Positions 8,602 to 16,993 of a stretch of 64,000 nucleotides of DNA are shown in pieces. This DNA is from Sphingobacterium phlebotomi (lineage in GTDB: Bacteria > Bacteroidota > Bacteroidia > Sphingobacteriales > Sphingobacteriaceae), in the NCBI RefSeq assembly GCF_008180195.1, contig NZ_VTAV01000002.1, positions 310,001 to 374,000 of the forward strand, written 5' to 3'. Under the pieces are notes generated by a model. That model saw only the letters and a program-made list of their open reading frames with translations. It made no database searches and was not told the DNA's origin. How positions within the stretch are numbered: position 1 is the stretch's first letter; each line of letters opens with the position of its first letter. Both the position numbers and the translations under genes were made by a program.

Positions 8602-11600
8602 TCACATCCGATGTCTGGGCAATCCAATTTCGTGCTCCTGTGGATAGGGATCACGATGTGTCAAGCTTACATCTTCTTTGAGATTCCGGTGTGTGTCAAA
8701 CTCCCGTTCTTTATCATGCGAATACCGAGGATCTGGAATAAATGGCATTTTAGCCATTTTGGTAATTGTCATTGTCGGAAAGTGATAATCCACTTCCACA
8801 ATACCTAACAGCAGATAGCACCCGCCTCCCTGAAAAGGATACCTCGACAAGCAATCTGGAAAATGTGCTGTATCAAAATAATCGCCGTTAGCGTCTACCC
8901 ACGTACCAAAATACATCGTACCCCGTTTGGTTGGTACGTGTTTGCGTGAAATCAAATACGCTAACATTTTGACTTCTCTTTTATGGACATGTACAAGATC
9001 CCTTGCCATAACAATGCCCCGGTATTTTGTCTTTAATAAATCAAAGGGTGAGCAGGAGATGGGAAAGCCTAGGAGTTCGATTTCATCAAAAGCATCCTCG
9101 AAAGGGGAACGTTCCAATACCGGTAACTTATATTCTTTTGCCGGTTCCTGCAAAAGGGTAAGATTCCGGTTTTCGGGTTTGAAGTTCACCAATAATAAAC
9201 GGGCTTGGACAAGGAGTTCATTTTTGCTTTTCCCCGTAAAGCGGAAAGCCCCGATAAAGATAAGTATTTGCACTCCCTCAATACCGATAGGTATTCGTCG
9301 GATGAAATCTTCCAAAGAAAGATACTCACCATTACAATCACGCTCATGAGGAATAAGCTGAGCAATCTTTGCTTCCAAACTTTGCAGATGCATAAACCCT
9401 AAATAGACATCTTCGCTATAAATGGTTGTTTCATATTCGCTTTTGTTTACGCAGGGATTAAGAATGTTAGCCCCTGACATCCGTGCTTCATGTACATAGA
9501 CTTCTGTACGGTAAAAACCGCCCATGTTATTGATCACCGCTACCATGAACTCCAAGGGATAATAAACCTTGAGATAGAGACTCTGATAGCTTTCTACCGC
9601 ATAGGATGCCGAGTGTGCTTTACAGAACGAATACCCTGCAAAAGATTCAATTTGCCGGTATACTTCACGACTCAAGGCTTCTGGATGTCCTTTCCTCTCA
9701 CAAGAATCAAAGAAATTGTCTTTTACCTTTTGCAATGCAGATAATGATCGTCCTTTACCGCTCATCGCACGCCGAAGAATGTCGCCATCCGCAGCACTCA
9801 ATCCTCCAAAATACATGGCTATTTTTATTACATCTTCTTGATAAACCATAATACCATAGGTATCGCCAAGATGTTCTTTAAATACTTCGTGAAAATACTC
9901 GAACTTATCGGGATAGTTGTGTCGGAAAATATACTCCTTCATCATTCCGCTTTTGGCTACTCCGGGACGGATAATTGACGAAGCTGCCACCAACGTCCTG
10001 TAATTATCACATTTCAGCCTACGGAGTAACCCACGCATGGCTGGAGATTCAATATAAAAACAGCCGATAGTTTTGCCTCGACTAAGATAGTCGTTGCATA
10101 CTGGTTCATCTTTGGATAAAGAAGTGTCTCTTATGTCAAGGGTGATCCCTCTATTTTTCCTGATGAGCTTTACAGTATCGTTAATATGCCCAATGCCTCT
10201 TTGCGATAGTATATCGAATTTTTCAAAACCAATATCCTCCGCAATATGCATATCAAACTGCACGATCGAAAAACCTTTAGGTGGCATTTCCAGTGCTGTA
10301 TAATTTGTTATCGGTTCCTCAGAGATCAAAATACCACAGGAATGCATGCTTCGCTGATTGGGATATTTTTCAAGCATCTTTCCATATTTATGCACGAGTT
10401 TCACAACGGAGTTGTCGTCGTGCTGATCAATTGGCGAAGTAGCCAATGTATCCAGTTCTTCTTTAGGAAGTCCAAACACTTTACCGACTTCACGGAAAAT
10501 AGAGCGATATTTAAACTCTACATTCGTTCCACAGAATGCTACATGCTCTTTGCCATATCGATCAAAAATGTATTGCAATATGGTGTCCCGTTCCTGCCAG
10601 CTCCAATCAATGTCGAAATCGGGAGGTGTCTTACGATTGAGGTTCAGGAAACGTTCAAAATATAGATCGAGTTCCAGTGGACAGATGTCGGTAATCCCGA
10701 GGCAGTAGGCAATAATGCTATTGGCACCACTTCCACGGCCGATATGCATAAAGCCCAGGGAATTACTATAACGTATGATATCCCAGGTGATCAGAAAATA
10801 ACCGCTAAAACCGAGTTCATCGATGACTTTCAATTCCCTCTCTACCCGCTCGTGGGCTTGGGGATGATTTTCACCATATCTTTTTTTCAGACCTGCATAC
10901 GCCAATCCTTTGAGTAGTTTGATGTCATCCTCTTTATTTCTGGTGTAGTGCTTTTTATTTTTTGGAGTACTGTAGTCAAACTCAAAACAGCAGATTTCCT
11001 GCACCTTGACGGTATTGGCAATGATTTGCGGATACTGCCGATAAATTGGCAACAATTCTTCCAGTGGCTTCATGGTTTCATCGACACGACAAAAATCTTC
11101 CTCAGTCAATTTGGAGAGGATGACATTACAGTCAATGGCACGCAGAATCCGGTGTAGGTTGTGCTCTGCTTTATTGGAAACGGTGACGGATTGCAGAATT
11201 ACCATCGTATTTATCCATTTTCCCCATTCTGGACGGACAAGTATATTTAACTGATCCGGACGGATGCCGATGTACTCGTTCTCTTTCAATTGCTCGGGGA
11301 CATTGGAAATAGGATAGATGGTAATAACTTCCTGAAACGCAGGGCCAACCTTTGGTAGTTCTACGCCTTCACATTTATGGGCAGTTAATAGCCTGCAAAT
11401 CTCACCAATTCCAGAACGTCTTTTTGCTAGTGTAACATACAGCAATCGGTTATCGTTCCTGATTTCCATCCCGACAATAGGTTTAATACCAGCTTTTTGG
11501 CATACTTTTGTAAAGTCGTAAATGCCCGTGACGGTATTAATATCGGTAAGCCCGAGTGTCGTAATGTTCATGGCTCTTGCCTGCTCCACAAGTGTTTCCA

Positions 11601-11652
11601 ACGAAATAGTACCATAGCGCAAACTATGGTAGGAATGACAATTAAGATACAT
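8602..11652 (-). CDS. dnaE: DNA polymerase III alpha subunit, short accessory form
   Basis: C-family replicative-type polymerase of 1016 aa, shorter than housekeeping DnaE (about 1150-1500 aa). An N-terminal PHP domain (HSYHSLRYG...LGLTDINT) is followed by the palm, with GRGSGANS at about 305-312 and the catalytic aspartates in PDFDIDW at about 344-350, then GYSFCKAHSASYA. The C-terminal OB region is short. The start codon is separated from the stop of the upstream Y-family polymerase gene by one base, so the two are cotranslated. This pairing resembles the ImuB-DnaE2 mutasome, suggesting a translesion or induced-mutagenesis role. Confidence 0.92.
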   Translation of the reverse strand: MYLNCHSYHSLRYGTISLETLVEQARAMNITTLGLTDINTVTGIYDFTKVCQKAGIKPIVGMEIRNDNRLLYVTLAKRRSGIGEICRLLTAHKCEGVELPKVGPAFQEVITIYPISNVPEQLKENEYIGIRPDQLNILVRPEWGKWINTMVILQSVTVSNKAEHNLHRILRAIDCNVILSKLTEEDFCRVDETMKPLEELLPIYRQYPQIIANTVKVQEICCFEFDYSTPKNKKHYTRNKEDDIKLLKGLAYAGLKKRYGENHPQAHERVERELKVIDELGFSGYFLITWDIIRYSNSLGFMHIGRGSGANSIIAYCLGITDICPLELDLYFERFLNLNRKTPPDFDIDWSWQERDTILQYIFDRYGKEHVAFCGTNVEFKYRSIFREVGKVFGLPKEELDTLATSPIDQHDDNSVVKLVHKYGKMLEKYPNQRSMHSCGILISEEPITNYTALEMPPKGFSIVQFDMHIAEDIGFEKFDILSQRGIGHINDTVKLIRKNRGITLDIRDTSLSKDEPVCNDYLSRGKTIGCFYIESPAMRGLLRRLKCDNYRTLVAASSIIRPGVAKSGMMKEYIFRHNYPDKFEYFHEVFKEHLGDTYGIMVYQEDVIKIAMYFGGLSAADGDILRRAMSGKGRSLSALQKVKDNFFDSCERKGHPEALSREVYRQIESFAGYSFCKAHSASYAVESYQSLYLKVYYPLEFMVAVINNMGGFYRTEVYVHEARMSGANILNPCVNKSEYETTIYSEDVYLGFMHLQSLEAKIAQLIPHERDCNGEYLSLEDFIRRIPIGIEGVQILIFIGAFRFTGKSKNELLVQARLLLVNFKPENRNLTLLQEPAKEYKLPVLERSPFEDAFDEIELLGFPISCSPFDLLKTKYRGIVMARDLVHVHKREVKMLAYLISRKHVPTKRGTMYFGTWVDANGDYFDTAHFPDCLSRYPFQGGGCYLLLGIVEVDYHFPTMTITKMAKMPFIPDPRYSHDKEREFDTHRNLKEDVSLTHRDPYPQEHEIGLPRHRM

Positions 11653-11653
11653 A

Positions 11654-12814
11654 TTACAGATTCTCCCGTTCCAGTGCTTTAAATCCAGCTGCCCGCATTA
11701 CTTTCTCGTAGCCGAATCTGTTCTTAATTCTGTCCATTGCTTGGTATAAATCCACCATTTCCTGTGTATCCTCAAAAAGGTTTATCTGCAAATTGCCGTG
11801 TACAAGATCCGTAAACCTTATCCCTACCAAACGAATCCGCATCCGACGATTGTAAAGCTTATCGAACAGTTCCATTACACATTTAGATAAAGTATGATCC
11901 GCAGAAGTGTAGGATACACGGCATTGCTTGGTTTCTGTATCGAAATTGGCATATCGGATCTTCACGACCACGGTAGAAGTCAGCCATTGCTCTGATCGAA
12001 GTTGGAAACAGAGTTTCTCGACCATACCGTTTATTATGCCTTTCAATTTGAGTATATCGATAGTATCCGCAGCAAAAGTGCGCTCCGTCGAGATGGATTT
12101 ACGTTCCGTATACGGCTCTACGGGAGAAGTATCTATACCGTTTGCCTTTTTCCATAGGGCGACCCCGTTTTTCCCGATCATCTGCTGCAGGACTTCGACG
12201 GGCATATCGGCCAACGTGTAGATCTGGCGGACGCCAATACGGGACAATAACTGAAATGTAGCATCCCCCAACATTGGGATCTTCTTAATAGACAGTGGAT
12301 TCAGGAATGGGCGTACCATCTCCGATTTGACTTCTTTCTTACCTGTTGGTTTCGCCTCACCAGTAGCAATTTTAGCGACGGTCTTATTAACGGACAGCGC
12401 AAAGCTAATGGGTAAACCGGTATGTTTGGTTATATATTCACCCAGTTCTTCTGTCCATTTATAAGCTCCAAAAAAACGGTCTAATCCCGAAATATCTAGA
12501 TAGTGTTCATCAATCGATGCCTTTTCGACCACAGGTGCTTTTTCATCGATTATTTCCGTTACAGTATGTGAAAGTTTGGAATACATTTCCATATCCCCCT
12601 TGATTACTTTTGCCTCTGGGCATAGTCGCAGTGCCATCTTCACAGGCATAGCGGAACGTACGCCATAATATCGTGCTTCATAACTGCACGAGGCGACTAC
12701 ACCACGGTCTCCTCCGCCAATAATCACCGGGATTCCCTCTAGTTTAGAGTTATTCAATCGCTCGCAAGACACAAAAAATGAATCTAAATCCATGTGTACA
12801 ATATGCCTTTCCAT
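11654..12814 (-). CDS. dinB: Y-family DNA polymerase (DinB/Pol IV type)
   Basis: Error-prone translesion polymerase of 386 aa. Catalytic motifs are intact: HMDLDSFF at 7-14 (metal-binding Asp) and SIDEHYLDISG at about 100-110. The little-finger domain follows, and QINLF near residue 345 looks like a beta-clamp-binding peptide. As an active polymerase with clamp motif it differs from catalytically dead ImuB. It is first in a two-gene operon with the short DnaE and is divergent from an XRE regulator. Confidence 0.93.
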   Translation of the reverse strand: MERHIVHMDLDSFFVSCERLNNSKLEGIPVIIGGGDRGVVASCSYEARYYGVRSAMPVKMALRLCPEAKVIKGDMEMYSKLSHTVTEIIDEKAPVVEKASIDEHYLDISGLDRFFGAYKWTEELGEYITKHTGLPISFALSVNKTVAKIATGEAKPTGKKEVKSEMVRPFLNPLSIKKIPMLGDATFQLLSRIGVRQIYTLADMPVEVLQQMIGKNGVALWKKANGIDTSPVEPYTERKSISTERTFAADTIDILKLKGIINGMVEKLCFQLRSEQWLTSTVVVKIRYANFDTETKQCRVSYTSADHTLSKCVMELFDKLYNRRMRIRLVGIRFTDLVHGNLQINLFEDTQEMVDLYQAMDRIKNRFGYEKVMRAAGFKALERENL

Positions 12815-12845
12815 CGCTCCTCCTTTGTTAAATCATAGCAAAACT

Positions 12846-12894
12846 AATTTGAATTACTAATATTTTTAGTATAATTGCTGTTCAAATTTGGAAC
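12846..12894. promoter_or_regulatory. Divergent promoter/operator region between dinB and XRE gene
   Basis: The 83-bp intergenic region holds an 8-bp inverted repeat AATTTGAA (12846-12853) / TTCAAATT (12881-12888). Overlapping its right arm is a GTTC-N7-GAAC dyad (12880-12894) four bases before the XRE start codon. Position suggests autoregulation and control of the polymerase operon; this is inference. Confidence 0.45.
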
Positions 12895-12897
12895 AAT

Positions 12898-13149
12898 ATG
12901 TTGTACTTGGTGGAGAATATAAAGTGCTTACGAGCGAAAATCAGGCGGTCACAGCGACAACTGGCCAATGATCTGGGTATCACCCGCACCCGTTATTCAA
13001 AATACGAATATGGCATGGCGGAACCGCCCATTGAGATTTTGGTCAAGATCGCAAAGTACTATGGGGTAAGCGTTGATGAGTTGATATCCGTTGATCTGCG
13101 TCATATTATTTTACAGGAGGGATCCAACCTGTTGGAAAGAGAATTGTAA
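12898..13149 (+). CDS. XRE-family HTH regulator of the polymerase cassette
   Basis: An 83-aa protein that is almost entirely a Cro/C1-type helix-turn-helix (IKCLRAKIRRSQRQLANDLGI...RYSKYEYGMAEPPIEILVKI) with a short C-terminal tail. It has no peptidase domain, so unlike LexA it cannot self-cleave. It is transcribed away from dinB-dnaE and is the likely repressor of that operon; how DNA damage would relieve it cannot be seen. Confidence 0.87.
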   Translation: MLYLVENIKCLRAKIRRSQRQLANDLGITRTRYSKYEYGMAEPPIEILVKIAKYYGVSVDELISVDLRHIILQEGSNLLEREL

Positions 13150-13226
13150 CAAGGTTTTAACTGGCTATTTTTTTATGTAAATCATTGTCTATAAGTGCAT
13201 TTTACTATAAGTAATAAGCTTAATTG

Positions 13227-13258
13227 GTTGCGGTATTTATATATCTTTTGTAAGTTTG
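13227..13258 (+). promoter_or_regulatory. Promoter of the DUF4878-like lipoprotein gene
   Basis: TAAGTTTG (13251-13258) is an exact TAnnTTTG -7 box, with GTTG at 13227-13230 as a near -33 element at a 20-bp spacing. The start codon follows 45 nt downstream. Confidence 0.5.
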
Positions 13259-13303
13259 GTTTAAAGTTTGAAACAAAAGGTATAATAATAAATCTACCAC
13301 ATT

Positions 13304-13645
13304 ATGAAAAGGTATCTTATTTGTTTGGCAACAGTTTTTCTTCTATGTTCCTGCTCACGTTCGCATACAGAGGTAGCCAAAGATTTCACAGAGAACATGG
13401 CCAAGGGCAAAATTGAAGAAGCCAAAAAATATGCGACGGAGTCCACCGGAACTATGCTCGATTTTGCTGGTGGAACAGGAAACCTATCGGTTCACCCCGA
13501 TTTTAAATTTGAGGTAATTCGGGACTCAGTAGCCGATAATAGGGCATGGGTGGTCTTTAAGGACGGTAATAAAGAGGAAACCGTGCAACTGGTAAAAGTA
13601 GACGGAAAATGGTTAGTGCATTTTGATGCAAATTCGATGAAGTAG
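13304..13645 (+). CDS. DUF4878-like lipoprotein
   Basis: A 113-aa lipoprotein with signal ending LLCSCS (lipidated Cys at about 17). The mature part begins TEVAKDFTENMAKGKIEEAKKYAT and ends in paired strands (AWVVFKDGNKEETVQLVKVDGKWLVHF), a small NTF2-like fold as in DUF4878. It probably sits in the periplasm or outer membrane. It has its own promoter and is convergent with the genes on its right. Confidence 0.75.
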   Translation: MKRYLICLATVFLLCSCSRSHTEVAKDFTENMAKGKIEEAKKYATESTGTMLDFAGGTGNLSVHPDFKFEVIRDSVADNRAWVVFKDGNKEETVQLVKVDGKWLVHFDANSMK

Positions 13646-13665
13646 TATTCCCGTAGACTTTCTGT

Positions 13666-14025
13666 TTACTTTAATCCTTTACCTTTCTTTTTAGATATCT
13701 TAGCAGGTTTCTCTAACGTTTTAGGGTCAACGAATACAATCCTCTTGGTCGCTTTGGCCAATTCCAAATATGGGGTCGTCTTATTTCTAAAGAAGCCATT
13801 GCAAACCACATTTTGACCCGCAATGCTTCCTTTATGACAAATAAAATGCGTTTCATCACGTTCACATTGTTCAAGAATCTGGTGTTTACGCTGATCAGAT
13901 ACAATCTTGTTCTTCGTGAATAAGCACTGATCACAGGATTTATTACAAACTTTCTGCGGTTCGGATAATGCTTTTTCTATTGCTGCGGCTTGTTTGCGTA
14001 GCATTTCCCACTTTTCCTTCTCCAT
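13666..14025 (-). CDS. Cys-rich hypothetical protein with basic tail
   Basis: A 119-aa cytoplasmic protein. Cysteines at CNKSCDQC, then LEQC, FICHK and VVCNGFF form a spaced C-x3-C-x2-C ... C ... CH ... C pattern that may bind zinc or an Fe-S cluster. The spacing faintly recalls DUF6283-type small proteins, but I do not claim membership. The C-terminus is strongly basic (SKKKGKGLK), like many products in this region. It is the last gene of the minus-strand mobilisation block. Confidence 0.65.
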   Translation of the reverse strand: MEKEKWEMLRKQAAAIEKALSEPQKVCNKSCDQCLFTKNKIVSDQRKHQILEQCERDETHFICHKGSIAGQNVVCNGFFRNKTTPYLELAKATKRIVFVDPKTLEKPAKISKKKGKGLK

Positions 14026-14053
14026 CTTTATGCATTATTTTATAACGGATTAC

Positions 14054-14248
14054 CTAAATCCCCCGACCTTTTCTTTTTCTCTCTTTGCGCTTCAATTCAG
14101 CTATCACATTATCCCGCCGTCGCTTGGATACTGTTCTGATGGGTATATGGGGAAATAATCGCTTCTCCAGATTGTTCCCTCTGTCAGAGTCGAAGCCGAG
14201 CCGCTTTAACTCTCTTTTGATTTTCTCATGATCTGACTTATTCATCAT
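14054..14248 (-). CDS. Small basic hypothetical protein
   Basis: A 64-aa, very basic protein (LKRKERKRKGRGI at the end) with an RTVSKRRRDNVIAEL segment. No family is recognised. Charge and place between mobilisation genes suggest nucleic-acid binding, an inference only. Two adjacent ATG codons (14248, 14245) are possible starts. Confidence 0.5.
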   Translation of the reverse strand: MMNKSDHEKIKRELKRLGFDSDRGNNLEKRLFPHIPIRTVSKRRRDNVIAELKRKERKRKGRGI

Positions 14249-14371
14249 AATATAAATTTACACAAACTATCTTTATTTTTCTTTTTGATCCCTAACATGA
14301 TTTTTTGATTCCTGCGCGTCTTCAAATTTTACTTGTTCTCATGATTTCATCTTTTAAATAGCAATTTTTGT

Positions 14372-14905
14372 TTAAGGTTTTAAGCCTTTGCTTTTCGTCT
14401 TTTTGGGTTTTGTGTTTTTTTGTTCTGCCGTTTGTTTGTCCTTTGTTTCCGGTCGAAGCAACGGACTATCTACCGAAATATAACCGCTCCCTGTAAAAGC
14501 ATATCCTGTTTCACAGAACTCTCTTGCCTCCTTTCGAGTATACACTTTCGTATCAATTAACCAGTCTTCCAGCTCTTTTAATGAATCGAATACTGGACTG
14601 AAAGGTGTGCCTTCAGACACGATTTCATACATCTGATAACAATTAGCCTCTTCCTCTGACCATTTATTAGGGTTGTAATAATCTACATCTGGCGGATTTC
14701 CCGCCCACTCCGCGTAAAATCTACATTCTTTTGCTGCATCGCTCTCTTGTTGGTCAGGATGCCCACCTTTTTCCCATAGCTGATGGTTTTGTAGCCACTC
14801 TTCGAATGCATCGATGTACGGCTTATTGAACATCGGTTTGTACTCCCCATTCCCGTTCCGTGGATGTTCCCATCCTTTGGGAACCCTTCTAATCTCCCTT
14901 CCCAT
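14372..14905 (-). CDS. Hypothetical protein of mobile elements, basic tail
   Basis: A 177-aa protein opening MGREIRRVPKGWEHPRN and rich in Trp, Tyr and acidic residues (YNPNKWSEEEANCYQMYE). A helix-rich middle (SLKELEDWLIDTKVYTRKEA) is followed by SGYISVD and a Lys-rich tail KPKKTKSKGLKP. I recall MGREIRRVP-type proteins from phages and conjugative elements, but no function is known to me. It follows the coupling-protein gene with a 31-nt gap and is probably cotranscribed. Confidence 0.65.
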   Translation of the reverse strand: MGREIRRVPKGWEHPRNGNGEYKPMFNKPYIDAFEEWLQNHQLWEKGGHPDQQESDAAKECRFYAEWAGNPPDVDYYNPNKWSEEEANCYQMYEIVSEGTPFSPVFDSLKELEDWLIDTKVYTRKEAREFCETGYAFTGSGYISVDSPLLRPETKDKQTAEQKNTKPKKTKSKGLKP

Positions 14906-14936
14906 ATTTCATAAATTTTCTTATACTCAAAATGCA

Positions 14937-16247
14937 TCATTCATCCCTTGATACTAACAGATGGGCAAGCTCTGGGTCATTGTATATCCGTTCCATTTCC
15001 TCATCAATAAGCGATGCTATCTCATCCTTGATACGTTGATAATTATCTTGAATTTCTTCAGGAGTAACTTTTCTTGGCTTAGGAATCGGCACATAATCTT
15101 TCTCTTCCGCTGCGATACCATCATGATCATTCATGATTTCACAGTGAAAAATTTTCTGAGGGATTTTTTGATCCGGATTATCGGCTACAGCACCTACGAA
15201 TTCCCCTGAACTTAAATTTGAGATCGTGGAAGCAGGGACAGCAGACTCTAATTGCGTAGATTTGCTTACAGATGTGTCACTGGCATTTATGCTCAAGCTT
15301 TCGCGTTCCTGCATAATACGTCCGAAACGCTCGCTCAATGTCTTGGCTGTATCACCCACCACCTGGCCAGAAATAATATTCCCCACGATATTGAAAATAA
15401 CATCTGCCACTTCTTTTCCATAATCATTCCGCATCTGCGATATATCCTGGACAGCAAGGACAGTACTAACCTTATTCCCACGCGCCGTGGCGATCGTGCC
15501 CTGAATGCCACTTCCCGCACCTCCACCGCCGATATAAATGGTTGGGAACTCATCAAAAAGCAACGAACATTTTAACTTATCTTTCTGGTTCACGAGCTTC
15601 AACATCCGTGATACGTATAAAGAGATTACCGCCCCATACACCTGTGTTTTCTGAGGGTTATTTCCCAAGCACACAACTTTGGGATCGTTAGGATTATTCA
15701 CATCCAACGTAAAATCATTCCCGCTCATTACATAGTAAAGCATGGGAGAAACCAATCGTGCTATAGTGATCTTGGCTGAAGCTATCTGTCCTTCCAATTG
15801 TTCCATAGCTCCATTGATGTATGCATTGACAAAAGGGTTCACGAGCGGCCCAATAGAATCCTCTTCAGTCCTAAGCACGGGAAATAACTGATCGTAGGGT
15901 ACCATCATCAGTTCTATGCAATGCGGCAGCGTACAATATTTTCCATCTTTGTATTTTCTTAGGAACCAGATAATGGCTGTTAAAAAGTTAATTGGTGACT
16001 CCACGAAAAAATCCCCGGCCTTTTTTATCCATTCACGATTTAGGCCTAACATTATCGTGCGTGAGCTTTCTGTTGCATCAGTGATATCGGTCATGCTCTC
16101 CGGATCCAACGGATTACACCTATGGTATATAGTGTCAAAATCGATTACGTAAAATTTTGGCTCGACTTTGTAACAGTGTTTATATTTAAGGAAGTGGTTG
16201 TAGGCAATGACTGACAGGTCTGGAAACTTGAAGTCGTATACAAACAT
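14937..16247 (-). pseudogene. Coupling protein (TraG/VirD4-like), C-terminal part
   Basis: ATPase half of a type IV coupling protein. It includes the Walker B region CSLLFDEFPTIY (Asp232-Glu233 counted from Met at 16247) and the conserved end around SNLSSGEFVGAV...KIFHCEI. The reading frame is open upstream of that Met and includes GKSYFVVRHII, the end of the Walker A motif, but the frame does not join the N-terminal part, which stops 20 nt earlier. Total length if joined would be about 665 aa, the size of Bacteroidota MobC/TraG. Either a frameshifted pseudogene or a recoded gene. Confidence 0.8.
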
Positions 16248-16307
16248 TCCGAAACCCTTTGATAGATGCTGCTTAATGATGTGCCTAACGACAAAATAAC
16301 TTTTTCC

Positions 16308-16330
16308 GGTTTTTCTTCTCCTCCTTACCT
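16308..16330 (-). other. 23-nt insertion inside Walker A codons
   Basis: On the minus strand the codons for GTPGS (…GGA TCC) are followed by 23 extra bases and then by GGA AAA AGT for GKS. Removing exactly those bases restores GTPGSGKS in frame. The insert contains an in-frame stop and TAAGGAGG, a full complement of the 16S 3' end. Its edges share a CC, so placement is ambiguous by two bases. Confidence 0.8.
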
Positions 16331-16960
16331 GGATCCGGGCGTGCCCGCGATGAGCAACGCCCGGAAAGGGTTTATGATGTTAATCCAAGATGATCTTAAT
16401 TTTCCCTTGAGGTTATACCTTGCGGGTAGGTTGACAGAGTATTCATTCTGCAATAGCCGTTCCTCTTGAGGAAAGGTTTCCTGCAGTTTATTGAACACGT
16501 CTTTATCCAACCGCTCCTGTATAATCCTTGACAATAAATTTCCACCATACAGAGCTAGCAGATAACCGATGGAGGTGGCTGTCATGTATAAACCCGCCAG
16601 AACCTGCGTCGATGCTTCCAACCTCAATAAAAGGAAAGTAAGGAAGTAAATGATATGACCAGCAATAAAATGCCGCAGAGCTGTGCCCATTTTCAGTTTT
16701 TCATCCTTTTTCCCTTTTGCACCGATCAGTGAGATCAGCAATAATAGTATTGCTGCAACTTTGGATACATAGAAATGGTTAAATAGCCCCATATTGGAAA
16801 TATGCCCCAACAATTGCTCGATAATCAGATGCGTCAATCCCCATTGACCGAATGCATCGTAACAGTATACATAAAAGTGTAGACATAAAATAACTATACT
16901 CACTTTCCTGATAAAATCGATGATTTTCCTTAAAGCTTCTGCGTTCTCTCCTGTATTCAT
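16325..16960 (-). pseudogene. Coupling protein (TraG/VirD4-like), N-terminal membrane part
   Basis: A 211-aa product with several membrane segments (about residues 20-36, 65-80, 95-110, 120-140), matching the membrane anchor of Bacteroidota TraG/MobC coupling proteins. It ends FRALLIAGTPGSR and then TAA, so it stops in the middle of the Walker A nucleotide-binding loop. As a separate protein it cannot bind ATP. The ATPase half follows in another frame. It lies 33 nt after the relaxase gene in the mobilisation operon. Confidence 0.8.
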
Positions 16961-16993
16961 TTTCTTCTATTTTAATACCGTTGCCAGTTGGCT

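Noticed and set aside
13713-13934. 73-codon minus-strand ORF within the Cys-rich gene
   Set aside because: Shadow frame of the 119-aa protein with the Cys pattern.
14683-14940. 85-codon minus-strand ORF overlapping the 177-aa gene
   Set aside because: Overlaps a better gene in another frame and has no recognisable pattern.
16308-16330. Small intron or IS scar in the coupling-protein gene
   Set aside because: 23 nt is far too short for a self-splicing intron, there is no target duplication beyond the ambiguous CC, and no IS end motif.
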